Assembly: GCF_009389715.1 (NCBI RefSeq)
Contig: NC_052394.1
Span: 23,190,899-23,254,898, forward strand
DNA: 64,000 nucleotides
Direction: 5' to 3'
Origin: Phoenix dactylifera
Lineage: Eukaryota; Streptophyta; Magnoliopsida; Arecales; Arecaceae
The notes under the pieces are model-generated. The model was given only the letters and a program-made list of their open reading frames with translations, had not been told where the DNA came from and did no database searches. Made by a program: the position numbers and the translations under genes. Of this stretch, positions 1 through 13,300 are shown piece after piece. Within the stretch, counting starts at the first letter, position 1, and the number at the start of each line of letters is the position of its first letter.

Positions 1-135
1 ATGTGAAATCAGCTTCTGTGAGTTTAATCTTTTCAATCAGATTATAAACCAATCCAACTTAGGCTGGGAGATTTCTGACCAGGTCCCCAAGTCACGACAA
101 CCCATTACATTGCAGTACAAGAAAGGGCGCTGTAA

Positions 136-347
136 GCAGGCCCCACTCTTTTGCCACTTTTAGCAGAAACTTTTCCGCTCAGGATTCCAGATCCATCTCT
201 AGCATTCCAGGAGAAGGATATGCTCGGGCGACTTGCCTTAGCCAATGCTCGGGCAGGCCCCACTCTTTTCCCACTTTTAGCAGAAACTTTTCCACTCAGG
301 ATTCCAGATCCATCTCTGGCATTCCAGGAGAAGGACATGCTCGGGCC
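136..347. repeat. 117-bp tandem duplication
   Basis: A unit starting with GCAGGCCCCACTC at 136 is repeated at 253, so the period is 117 bp. The second copy is followed to about 347 before similarity ends. The copies differ by only a few substitutions, which suggests a fairly recent local duplication. It has no evident function. Confidence 0.85.
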
Positions 348-1717
348 AGGGTCATTTCGAGGCCCACTCCGGCTGTGAACAGATGTGATGGACCACTTTC
401 CGGTAGTGCTGGGCCTGCAGTTGGCCCAAAAGAGAGCAAGACTGCATTGTGAATGCAGCACATATGGGTCCAAGTAAATCGAGCCAGCCTACTAGGCTAA
501 CATCTCAAATAAATTAAAAATATGTGAAGCGTTGGGTTGAAGTTAGAGCCCACCAAAAGTTGGTCTGCAAATATTAAATGAGTCCGGTCTAGTTAGAAAC
601 CAGTTTAGTTCAACCTTTTAAAGCTATGCCCTTGCACAAAGAAGCACCCATGCGATGTGGTCTGGATTAGAGGATAGAGTTGGGCGACCCAAGCCAGACC
701 GTAGTAACCACAAGTGGCTATGCGACAACGTTAAGTTAAAACAGTTGGCTAAGCCCAAGCCTCGAGTTAAGCAACAACAGTTGGCAAAAAGCGGGTGATC
801 TTGGCTGGAATCCATTCATGAACCCACCGAAAATATTATTATTGGCACTATCTTCATCTCAGCCCTATATCAACCCATATATCAAGAACCATAGTTCGAG
901 AAGCGTTGAATTTTAAATTCTGAATTTCGAATAGCATGATTAATTTTAGAATCCATTTATTATTTCTTTCGTCGTAGTTATAATCTTTTGTACATTCTCA
1001 ATTATAAATATACATGATCACCGTCTCATGATAAGGTTGAGGTAAATCATTGATCCCACTGTCGCAGGCGGCTCCACGGGCATATGTTTTTCTTTTATTC
1101 TTTATCCGGTGTTCGAGGCCGGTTTGAGTTGAGGGCCCAAGGCAGAAAGAGTTGATTGGGAGTTGGGAGCAATTTTTTTGGAAAGGCAAGTCGAGTCAAC
1201 TGCTTGAGCCGGTAGTGGCTTGCCTTGGGCTAAAATGTGGGCGTGCTTGGCTTATTTAGTCTTAGCCTAGGCTTTTTCTCAATACAAGCTTTGATCAACC
1301 TTCGTCCGCATTGAAATTGGCTGGACTAGTATGACACCAACGTCAGTTTCTCCAACTCACAGACCTTTCGAGACTTCCTTTCGCTGCTTTTAATATGGGC
1401 AGGATTTCTGGTTGCTTGAAACATGGTCATGCAAGAGTTCCCACATGTTATTTAATTATGTTTTGATGACACCCCGCATTCTAGCTTGGGTGCTCGACGA
1501 TGGAAAGCATATATTTTCTGTTTCTATTTTTGCCTATCTACTAAAAAATTGCTTCAGGAGATTTAATGACCAAACTAATGTTGAAATGCATTTGCCAAGA
1601 TGCTTATCGAAACTTTGAAGTATGAAATTTTAGCTTAAAAATGAAATTACAATTTGAAAAGCTTATTTTACTTTAAACTAAACTCTCCAAGTTGAATAAG
1701 TCAAAAGCAAAAAAATA

Positions 1718-2004
1718 GGAGAAATTATTTCCTACACCCGATGTACCAGTTCGGTGATATACCGGGCCACACATTAGCCTAAGAGAGAGGGGAGCAAGGT
1801 GTGTTGGCGGCCATGGACTTCATGTGAAGAGAGAGTAAGAGAGTGAGAGAGAGAAAGTTTAATAGATGGAGAGAGAGATTTGAATTTCAAACTCTTACCG
1901 TAATTTAGATATGTTGACATAAAAATTTGGTCTAATATGATATAATATTATTAGCTCGGTATACCGCTAAGCTGACACATTTAGTGCAAGATATAATTTC
2001 TTGA
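1718..2004. mobile_element. MITE-like element with about 50-bp inverted ends
   Basis: The sequence beginning GAGAAATTATTTCCTAC at about 1718 is matched, in reverse complement, by the sequence ending at about 2004 (CAAGAAATTATATCTTGC when inverted). The similarity continues inward to a shared core close to GGTATACCG / GATATACCG on both sides. The roughly 285-bp interior is non-coding and contains a GA-rich tract. Size, lack of coding capacity and terminal inverted repeats fit a miniature inverted-repeat element. Superfamily and target-site duplication could not be settled. Confidence 0.6.
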
Positions 2005-4014
2005 AAAATTGTGAGATTTCTATCTCCTCCTTATACATCGTATGACAATTTTAAAAAATGGCAGCATCATATAAGATATTTTAGATGGTTTGAGAAAGTG
2101 ATATTGCCATCATCTTGGATCTCACCAAGACTTCGTCACTCTATGGTCCCCTTATAATCATCTGAGTTCTATGATGTAACATCATACCTTCTAGTGGCAT
2201 GTTATTACTTTGGTTTCCATATATTATTACGTATGGATTTTCCGATGAACGAACAATGTAGATCTTATCAATACTTTATTGTTCTTTGAAGCAAATAGTC
2301 TGGTGAGGAAGCACAACCTACCTACGCATTTATGTCTACTAATTTATTACAATTTCAGTGAATATTAAGCCGAGTTAAGAGCGAACCTACATGCCTAGTA
2401 GAAGTCCCTAAATATCATGTATTTGGGTGCAAAAAATTTTATAAGTTGAATTGGTCATTTCAATATTTGTTTAAATACTTATTTAGGCACAATCTATAGT
2501 CTTATGATCTTGTCTATTAAGAAAAAGTTCATTGAGTTGGATCCTGTCACCCTAGTAATTAATCAAGTATGCTCCTCATCTAGCTTTCTCTTCATTAGTA
2601 GCTGGTGGGTTCCTACTTTGCACGAAATTGTGATTGAATGTGTTCATCATAGCTCACGTTGTAAATATACTTTTATTTTTATTCTAAAGGATAATTTGAG
2701 AGGAGGCATGTAACTTATACAATATGGTATTGAAAGAAGAAAGAGATTTTACGCTAAATAGGCGAACACTTGCGCCAAATAGTTTATGCAGCATGAACGA
2801 TGGTATATGCAGGTATGCCATGGTGAAGAGCGGTATAGAAGTCAAAACTGACTACAGCGAGGTTGCTCTTCCTGCAAAGGAGAGAGTTTTTATTACCAAC
2901 TTTTAATTTAAGCTTCATTTTTATTCACCATATAAGCAAAATCTGCATGTTTCAAATCGGCACATGAAAGAGGAACTCCTAAATACTGCTGGGAATCTTC
3001 TTTGAGGAAAGTTTATATGATTTTTTTTTTTTTGGTATAATGGTGGCACACATCCGTCAGGTATGAATGCGGTCAACAAAATTAGAGAACAGATGGCTAT
3101 AAAGAGGCTCCAACGCAGATATGTGGTCTATTTTGATAAATTTTTTTGAATGATATGTAGCAAAAGAGGCAACCTAGATTTGCATATGATTCTTAACTAT
3201 AGAATGTTTTATGTGATTTGGCTGCATTGACTGCTAATATATGAATGCCATGTTTGCTCTCCTTCCCCTCAATTTTTATTTATTAAAATATTTGATTTGA
3301 TGTAATGATTGGATTTTCTTCGCTATACGAAACGGCGGGTTCGAACGGTCCAATCTTCTGTCCCAATTAGAGACGTCGAATTTGCATCCAACGGTTACAG
3401 CATCACTACTATTTTTTGATATGCAACAAATATCTGCCGAATATCAGCAAATTATCCAGAAATTCACAAAAGGAAAGATCAGAAATTTCTTTTCTGGAAT
3501 TCGCGTATTCCTTGCCCCTCGTTCGGGGCCCCTTTCCGGAACCCCGGGCGCCCCGTCACGTGCGAGCCGCACGAGCGAATCCAGCCCCTGGCGACGTGAC
3601 ACCGGCATCTCTCCGCCGCGCGGGTTCGGAGCACGAGCCGGAAAACGACGCATCCACTCAAACAAGAAAACACATCAGATAATAATTTAAGAAAGCGAAA
3701 AATAAAATCTAGCTAAACCCCTTGCATGCATTAAATGGGAAAGAGAAAAAAATGTATTATTTTTTAAATCGGCTTCGGCAAAGTCCGAGCGGTGGCGTCT
3801 TGTAAAAACCCTAATCATGCCGAAATTCCCCAGTCTGGACCGACATTGACCGCTGATTCCTCCATCAGACGGTCGAGATCGTCCGAGTCCTAGAGCTTAT
3901 CACCCCCAGGCACCTACCTCACTCTATTGTTCTCTTGCTTTCTTTCTCTCACTGCTGCTACTCGCTTCCCTTCTCTCCTCGTTCCAGGGCCTCGGAGCGG
4001 AGAGCGGGGTATCA

Positions 4015-4224
4015 ATGGCGGAATCGATGGCCGATCGGCAATCGCTTCGAGCTCGATCGTATTAAGATCGCACCTTTTTCATTCGATCTCTCGGACGCCT
4101 AAGGCAATTTCGCCTCCCGAGTGGCGATCGGTCGCCGAGCCGGGGATTTAGGGTTTCCAATCGGGAAATGGTGTGAATCCTTGTTTTAATGGCGAAAGAT
4201 CCAATCTTTCCAGTTAAAACATAG
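4015..4224 (+). promoter_or_regulatory. Pumilio 5' leader with three short upstream ORFs
   Basis: Upstream of the Pumilio start codon there are three short ATG-initiated frames, all closed before 4385: 4015-4065 (16 codons plus stop), 4168-4176 (ATG-GTG-TGA) and 4189-4224 (11 codons plus stop). A pyrimidine-rich tract with repeated TTC lies at about 4330-4374, just before the start. If the leader is transcribed unspliced, scanning ribosomes would meet these frames first. The transcription start is not known; the CT-rich run from about 3920 is the most likely zone. Confidence 0.5.
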
Positions 4225-4384
4225 CGGGTTTGGGGTTTTCTAGTCTCGGAGCTGTTCAAGCTGCCATCTTTCGCTGTCTTTTCTCCTTTCTCGTTTCTTT
4301 TTGGGGTGGTTTTGAAGTTTAGTTTTATCTCCTCTTCTTTTTTGTTTCTTCTTCTTCTTCTTCCTTTTTTTTTGGGTTTTTGGA

Positions 4385-7300
4385 ATGGTCACTGAGAGCC
4401 CCCTAACGATGCTATCGGAGAGAGGGGTTCGGTCCATGATCGGAAGCGGGGGGGAAGGATTTGGTGGGGAGGAGTTGGAGTTGCTCCTCCTGGAGCAGAG
4501 GAGGCAGGAGGCGAGCGATCGGGTGCGGGAGCTGAATCTTTACCGGAGTGGCTCCGCGCCTCCTACCGTCGAAGGGTCGCTCACCGCCGCGGGAGGGCTC
4601 TTTAGCAGGGAGGTCGTTGCTGGCGTGCCGGATTTCTTCCCGGGAAATAATGGGAATGTGTTGTTATCTGAGGAGGAGGTCCGGTCTCATCCGGCTTACC
4701 CCTCCTACTACTACTCTCATGTTAATCTGAACCCGCGCCTCCCTCCTCCGATTCTATCCAAGGAGGACTGGAGGTCCACACAGAGGCTTAAGGCCGGGAG
4801 CTCGGTGCTGGGAGGGATCGGGGATAGGAGGGGACCAAACAGGGACGGGGAAGGGAGGGACAGCTCGCTCTTCTCGCAGCAGCCTGGCTTCGGTTCGCAG
4901 GAGGAGCGCAAGGGCGACCTGAGGGCGGTGCCTGGTTCTGGGGAGTGGCTGAACCAAGGAGGAGATGGGCTGATCGGCTTGTCACTCTGCCGACAGAAGA
5001 GCTTTGCTGATATTCTTCAGGTGATTTCCGGTGGCACGAAATATATATTCTGTTTCCTTGTAGTTTGAACGTTCCATTGCTATTTGACTTTACTTAAATA
5101 TTGCAACTGTAAAAATTTAATCTTTTTCATTTTCCCCCAATTTTTAACATTATAATTCTTGCATGCTGAAACCTTTACTTGTATAATATTTCCTATGAGC
5201 GACAACCATGAGGAGTTCTCGTGCCTGATTTTTCTATTTTGTAGCTGGAGACATTACGATGCTTTGGTGAAGTATCTTTATTTTCTACTGGGCTCTTTTC
5301 TTTCCCTAATTATATGACTTTACTTGTACATGCTGATACATGTATCATTTTCCCTTTCTACGTGCTTATGGTAATTCTCATTTCGGTGCATAAAAAATAT
5401 AGAGGACAATTTGTTTCTTGCCATATCTGGAGGCACACATCTACTTGCATTCGATTCGATTTTGTAGGACACGGTCAATGATATAACTGTAGTAAAAATC
5501 AAAATGGAAACACTCGCAACCAAATTTCAGCATCATTTTTTTCTTTTTCCGAATCCTGTTATTTGATAGCTCGATTGTCTCTTTCTAGATCATCTTTTTA
5601 TTTTATAAATGGTCAGCCAAGCAAATCATTAATAAGCATATGATGAGAAGGCCCCAATATTTAATACAACAGCTGGAATGAAAGAGGTCTTTCCTGTAAA
5701 TTGTTTAATGTTAAAAAATATGTGTGAATTCATAGGAGTGGTTTCCCCTGTATCTTTTCCTTCCTCCTTTTGCAAGGGGCTTATGCAGAGTGATTGTAGT
5801 GGTTAGAGATGGAAATGATTTGTAAATCAGGAGAAGTAGCTGAATCGCCTGAAGTATGGTTTAATTGTAGACATCTATGATAAGAGCGAAAATATGAATA
5901 CATTCGCCTTCTATACAAAATTTTATTTTTTGGGTTTATTTAGTTTACTTGAAAGGTCTAGAGATAAGGTATATAAAGGAAAAACATAGGAAGTTTAACA
6001 TGGTTTCTTATTTCGCCAAAGGTGCACTTATAAATATACATTGATGTTGTTGTTTTTCTTTACTAGCTATGGGAACTTGGAACGGATGTGATTTATTCAA
6101 ATAGAAGAATCAATTAATGATTTGCTGTGGTTTCAGATTTAATAAATTTACACTTCATTTCGGATCATGTATCTATCACCTTTTCTTTCTTGGAATTTAT
6201 TGGAGGGTAAATATGGTGGAGTTTAAGTACTAAAGGTTAGCGTATAGAAGGGACTGAAACAGGTCCAAGCTGCTTAGAAGTGAGATGCATGACTTTACAT
6301 GTAAATATCCGGTCATACTGGGAATTTGCATTAGATGTAGCAGAAAATATCTCTATATGAAATCTGAAGGTTGAAGCTGATGATGAAGCATAGAAAAATC
6401 TATCCAGACTAAGAGAATATTCTAGGTAGTGATGTAAATGACTTCATACTTTCTTCTGTTATTCACTTCAGTAAAACACTTTCCTTGCACCGTCAACCCT
6501 TTTGCGGTTATGTTATCTTGATAATTTCCTAGACTCCTAACAAAAATGTGTTCTATACTTATCTGAAATGGATTTAAGGGTGAGAACTAGTTTATGATTC
6601 TGAAAAATGAACAGAAGTGTTTGCTTATTGTACTTTGTTCAAATGAGACAAAATTAAAAGTCATTTTTAAAAGGTAAAAAAAAAATAAGAAGTCATTTAG
6701 ATGGAATTGTAATAGCAACAACTTATGGTGGATTCTGTAGGAAACTCAAAATCCTTTTAAGGCCAGAACAGGATTGACTCTGGTTCAGCTATATTGTTAA
6801 AATTGAAGGTTCCTATAGTGACAACTGCCTTTTGATGCACCAATGCCTAGTCAACATTAAATAACATAAAGGAAATGTGGAAATTAGATAAAACAAAAAA
6901 GTCTGTGGTGTTTCCTCTGTTAGGAGTGCTGATGTCAGGATTTGACTCCTTGACCTTTGTAACTACTAGATTGGGGGTTAGATATCTTCGTACATGAATA
7001 TGCATGAATTTGAGTGTTGGTGCCTATGGGCATCCCTGCTGGTATAGTGCCTGCTCTGCCATGTTGACATGTGTAGTGTGGTGCCAAAACAAAGAATTAT
7101 TTTCTCCCAAAAGCACTCAACATCATGAGGTCCTAACCCAAATTGTCTTGTGCTGAACCAACACTGCTCGATACGGGTGAGCATGAATCAATATGCAGGG
7201 TATCTTGGCACCCCTGCGCCCAATGCCAGCAATTTGGTGGCATGGGATGACATAAACTAGCATTCAAGGTTCTACGTACCGACATTACCATATAGTACCC

Positions 7301-10300
7301 AATATAGTATGGGGGGTCACTAAGGTACCATACAGACATATAGTATCTCATATATGCCATACTATATGTGTACCTCATAATACAAGGACTCGATATGGTA
7401 CCATACTGACATATAGTACAGCTGCTATCTTGCCTTCAGTTTTACACCATGTGCTGGTATGGAGGTTTACCAAACTGACCAACCTAATCCTTAATTGGTA
7501 CGGGGTCAGCTACTAAGATTGAAGGCCTCGATGGCATGGTTGGCACTAAAAAATCCTTGGCATATAATCGATACATATGGAATCATGTAAGTGCTCTGGG
7601 GCTGCTTCACAACTTGTTTATGTTCTACACATGCTCGTCATGCAGTAAAACATGGACATGTGCACACCAAATCATAGCTATTTAAGACTTATATTTTGCA
7701 GGGTTCACATAATGTGAGAAAACAATTAAGATTGTAGGGGGAACAAATGACATTCATGGCATGAAAATGTGGAGGCTAGAAAGGAGAAAATTATAAAAAG
7801 CTATCCATCTTTGGATCTCATATCTTGTTCTCTGATAAGGCATCTTTTGTGATGATTTTGAGTGTATTGGTGTGGAAGAGATCTGGTGACCTAGTTGAAG
7901 AATTGTATTTTTGAAGTAGGGAAGCTAGGGCTGGACTGGTTAAGAGAACAGGAATATTGACCAGGGGTAACTCCCTCATATGGAATTATATTATGCTAGG
8001 TTGACCTAGATTAAAAGGTTGTATATGCAAGATAATAAGCGGTACAAGAAGGGGGGGGGGAGGAGATTAATAAGAAAAAAAAGGCTCTGCATGAAATTTG
8101 TGTACACATGAAAGAACTCTAAAATCTTGCTGATTTAGTTGTATGTAATTTACTTACTTTTTTAGTTGTATTTGATTTATTGGAGTCTTAATATTTTTTT
8201 AAAAAATCCCTCCACATGAAATTCCTTGATCAGTCTTGTTAATTAAGGTATATGTGTGGAAAAACCTAATGTATTCGATTAGGCCACCCTAACACCTGCA
8301 AGTTATTGCAGCCTGCGATTTGCTGCCTCCTGCAGATTTATTACCAACACTGTACTTTCTGACTCATCATTTTCTTTAAAACTTGAAAGTGAAGCTTTTG
8401 ATTTTCATTTCTTTGACTATGTTTCGTATCAACGGGAATGGTGCAGTGCTCCATACACCCAAAGGTTACTGAATTAATTATAAATTTTGAAACAGAATAT
8501 ATATGATTAAGATTACTTTGTTCTTTCTTTAAGGAGATTATTATCCTTGTGCCATTTGGACTTTATGCAGGATCTATTAGACAAACAGATTTGTCCTGTA
8601 TTAGAAATGCTCTTTTCATGTGGTTTAAAGTATACTGAATTCTACTCAATTAGCTGCTTTATCACATGTGGTACTTCTTGCTCGCATTTGTGTCACTAGC
8701 TTGCATACTCATTTTGTTTGTCCTTTTAAGCTTCATATTGCATCATATACCTGATTGCCTTTTATATTCGGTGCTTTGAATGCTCTGGTTCCCCTAGTCC
8801 CCATCCGGCTATTTGTAATAACTTACCCATTTTATCCCGTACCAGTTATTCAACTGCTGTTTCTCCTTTTCTGTTCCTTTGTCTTTTATGCTTTAGTACC
8901 TTTAAAGCTGATGAGGCCTTTGTTTCATAGCTTGCCTATTATATCCATCATCACTAACCTAGTCAGCTTAAATTTCTAATATAGCGGAAACTTGGGTTAT
9001 CTGTCCACTTCTGTTGTTATTTATCCTGTCCTTGCTTTTTTCCTTGTTAAATTTGGCCTTTTGATTCATTGTCTCTTCTCTTGCCACAACTAATTTACGA
9101 ACTCTTAGTTTATTCATATGTTCATCATTGTGCCTCATTTTTATTATCTTTTCATATACTTCCCTTCTATGCTTTGTAAGTTTGTATTACTGCACTGCGA
9201 ATCCATATATAACGTTCTCAGTCTAAAAGGCAGAGAACTTTTTTTTTTTCTTTTCCCTTTTTTTTGGTTGGGACGAATCTTGCTCCCTAATTTACAACCG
9301 TCCAGCTATGAACTGACCAATCGTAGGGAATACCCACCATTATGCATATAACTAAATGTTAAATAGTGCGACAGTTTTCAGATCCTCTGCATGGAGAAGT
9401 CCATGTCACATTTTAACCTGTATAAATCTGGTGTGACTAAAGTGTCTCAAGCAATTTGTGGGATGTGAGATTGGAGGAATGGCTCTGTCATTCATCTTTA
9501 ATTGTTCTAAAAGATAAAAACAGGGACACCTACAATGGTGTATTGCTAGACCCCCTCGAAGGTTATGTATGGGAGCTAAAGTATTTGGTTGTTTATGCAT
9601 CAACATCTAATGGTTGATGTAAATGATGGTTAAGAAAGAAGAAAATTTGGCAATTGGTATGGTCTATATTGTTTTCTGTTCTTGCGTATTTTTAAAGTTA
9701 ATTAATGAGGCAGGAATCGGCAAGGAGAACAATAAATGAGGTAATGATGAATGCATATAATTTCAAATTGGGCAGGACTTAGTCTACAGATGTATGTTGC
9801 TTCAGCTTAGAATTGCTGAAAGCACCATCGCTATAACTTTTGAGCCTTAAGACAACGATGATTTTGTCATTGTGGTCGTTGTGAATCCTGTATAGTCTCA
9901 TGATATGTATTCCAAATCTGGGGCAATGGCTATATTATATTAGCAATTTTGCAACTTTTGAACTTTAAAACAACTATGATTTTGTCATTGTGGTAGTTGT
10001 GAATCCTATAGAGTCTCATGATATGTATTCCAAATCTGGGGCAATGACTTTATTATGTTAGCCAAATAAAAAACTTTCTCAATTTTTTAAAATCCGAACT
10101 TTCAAATGATTTAAGTATCATATTAGACTAAGGCTGTTGATTACAATTTGTCAACTTTTATTCTCTATTGTACCCAATCATCCGCAGCCATTGTTGCTTG
10201 CCCAGCACTTGCCTAGCACTTGCCTTTAATTTAAATGTATCACCGGCTAATTATTTCCCCATTTAAGATTACATATGAAAGATGATGAAAATGATAAATC

Positions 10301-13300
10301 AACCATTAGTTTGCCAGCAGCCGTCCTGGTTTCTCATGGCCATGCATCCTGTCTACTTTGTCAGATGCCTTACATTTTATCAAATATAAAGCAATGAGAC
10401 TTGCTCATTCATGTGCCATGTATAAGATTAGGATCGGTTTAAAATTTTATGTCCATTTTTTACATACAGGTATCTGCCTTTACATTGTTTTCATAAATTT
10501 GGTCTGGTACTATACTGCGAAGCCTTGATGAGATTTGGCTATCATTTATTACAGGATGACCTTGGCCGTGGAACTTCCATGTCAGGCCATTCCTCTCACC
10601 CAGGAAGTCGCAATGCACTTGTTGACGGTGTCGAACCATTAGGATCTGCTGAGTCTCATCTTGCTCTGCATAAAGAAATTGCGTGTTTAGATGGGAAAAA
10701 TTCTGGGGGTTATGTTCATAGTGTCCCTGGACTTCAGAATGTTGATGCATCGGCATCTCATAACTTCGCACCTGTTTCAGGATCAGCCCTAGAGAGAAGC
10801 ACCACTCCTGATCCTCAGCTGGTGGCAAGGGCTCCCAGTCCTTGCCTTCCACCAGTTGGTGTGAGGTTTAATGCCAATGACAAGAAACATAACAATGGCT
10901 CATCTTCCTTCAATGGTGGCTCCTCTGGCATTGCTGAATCTGATGATCTTATAGCTGCGTTATCAGGCATAAGCTTGTCAACTGCAGCTGCAATGGACAG
11001 TGTCAATATTTCCCAGTTGAAGCTTCAACCAGGATTCAACAACCACCAGTCTTTTCTTTTTGATTCGCAAAGCGGTCAAAACCATGTCAAGCAACACACT
11101 TTCCTGAAAAATTCTGATCCAGAATATTTACGGGTGTCTTCTATTCCACAGTCATCTAAGTCTTCATATGCTGATTCAGCCAGGAGTGGTACAGGTCAAA
11201 TTGACCCAAGAAATTCAGTTCCACGGCCAAATGCACCTGCTGAACCACACAGATCCGCTGCTGGTTCATCTTCACAGTATCAGAATCTTGATACTGTTGA
11301 TACAGCATTTACAGGTTATGGATTGAGTGGGTTCTCTGCGAATTCTGTGTTACCATCGATGACAGTGAATCATATTGGAACAGGAAATTTGCCTTCTTTG
11401 TTTGAAACTGCTTCTGCTGCTGCTGCATCTGTATCTCTTGGTATGGACTGCAGGGGCTTAGGAGGTGGTATATTTGCACCCCCAAATTTAACTAGTCAAG
11501 CAGACTTGCAGAATCTTGGTCGAATTGGCAATCAGACTGCAACAGCTCTTCAGTCACCCCTTGCTGACCCGCTTTATGTTCAGTATCTGAAGGCAGTCGA
11601 ATATACAGCACAAGTTGCAGCTACCCATAGCAATCCTGCTGCAGAAACAGGTTTTGTTGGAAATTCTTATATGGATTTACTTGGATTGCAGAAAGCTTAT
11701 GGGGGGACATTGCTTCAACCGCAGAAACAGTATGGGATGCCGCTTCTAGGTAAATCTGGAGCATTAAATCAAAGTTTCTATGGGAATCCTGCTTTTGGCC
11801 TGGGTATGTCATATCCAGGAAGCCCTTTGGCAAGTCCCATTGCTTCTCCAGTTGGACCTGGCAGTCCTCTTAGGCATGGTGAGCGCAACATGCGATTTCC
11901 TTCTGGCTTGAGAAATTTAACTGGGAGTGTCATGGGCTCCTGGCATTGTGGTCCAACTGGCAACATGGATGAAAATTTTCCATCCTCACTTCTGGATGAG
12001 TTCAAGAGCAACAAGACAAGATGTTTTGAGCTTGCTGAAATTGCTGGCCATGTGGTTGAGTTCAGGTATGCTCAACGTGCATTCAGATCTTGACATTTCA
12101 ATATTGTTCTCTTCATCACTCTGGATGATATCATTGATACTTATTAGATAATACCAAGGACCGCCGAACCGCCTAGTTTAGGCAGTGCCGAGCTGCTCCG
12201 GTGCGAAACTGGGTCGATTCGACTAATTTTTTTGGTTGCAGCCCCGTACCGTCCGGAACTTCTATAGAACCGGTCGGAATCGGTCTCTTACCGATCGGAA
12301 CTGATCGGTTCGGTGCATACTTGGTGTGAATTGGCCGAGTTAACCCGGTTCCAAATCGGGTTGACATTGTTCCTTGAATGATTGCCACATGATTCTTTTA
12401 AAGTATCAGATGGCCGTTGGGAAGGCTCGAGAAGGCCTTCCCAACAGCATTTGAAAGCGGTTCCGCCGCTTTTCCTTCCCAAATACTCCAAAAATAACAC
12501 CTTCGATTCAGGCTATCAGAAGGAAGATCCAAGGCTAAATAAGGTGTGCTTCCTCTTTTCTACATCATTCCCTCCTTTTTTTTTTAGGAGGGGTGGGGGC
12601 TTGAAAAAATATCTCAAAAATTGCAAAGTAAAGGGAGATCATGCCAAAATTTTCGATTTGGGCTTGATTTTTTTATATATTGTAGATCTATGGACGATCT
12701 ATGGGCTTGTATTATTTTTTTAATTTTCATGACACTACTTGATTTGAGGATATTTTATGTTGTTCATTGTAGAATGCAACATCTCACTAATTATTTTATG
12801 ATTTGTATCATTTTTAAGCAATAAGTTGCATCATCTAGATTAAACTGAGATCATAGAAACATTAAAAAAACATAAAAAAATAAGAAAACATAAAAATCAA
12901 ATTAGACTTAAAATCATTGACAAAGTTCAAAAAAAGATGATGAATTAAATATTCTTGAAAACTTAAAAAAAAAAAGGGCGTGCCGGTCCGTGACGCCCTA
13001 TCTATACCGGTTTGGTATAGTACTGAACTATACCGGACGCCGACCAGTACGGGTCCTGGTACCGGTTCGGCAAACCTTAGATAATACCATGTTTTTTTCC
13101 ATGATATTTCAAAATTGTACATGGAACCTAATAGCTCTTGATGTTGTACTTGCTTTTAACTGAAATGTGGTATATATGTATCTTTAGAGAGCAATTAATA
13201 AAAAAAATGGGCAATGCAGGGCTGGATTAGCTAATATGTCCTGATACTGAGTCAGCTTATTGCCTGTTACCATGTAATCCTGAATGCAAACTGAGGTTTA

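Larger units (their letters stand above)
1..3900. other. Intergenic region upstream of the Pumilio gene
   Basis: No reading frame here looks like a conserved protein; the open frames are short and have no recognisable domain. The stretch holds a 117-bp tandem duplication near its start and a small inverted-repeat element, both listed separately. A GC-rich island at about 3490-3660 stands out from the AT-rich surroundings. CT-rich sequence from about 3920 onward probably marks the start of the Pumilio transcript. No tRNA or other RNA gene was recognised by eye. Confidence 0.6.

Noticed and set aside
3330-3365. GGGTTCGAAC motif as a possible tRNA T-loop
   Set aside because: The flanking bases do not form a T-arm and no matching acceptor or anticodon arms are present.
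10460-10852. 130-codon minus-strand frame over Pumilio exon 2
   Set aside because: Shadow of a long, well-supported coding exon.
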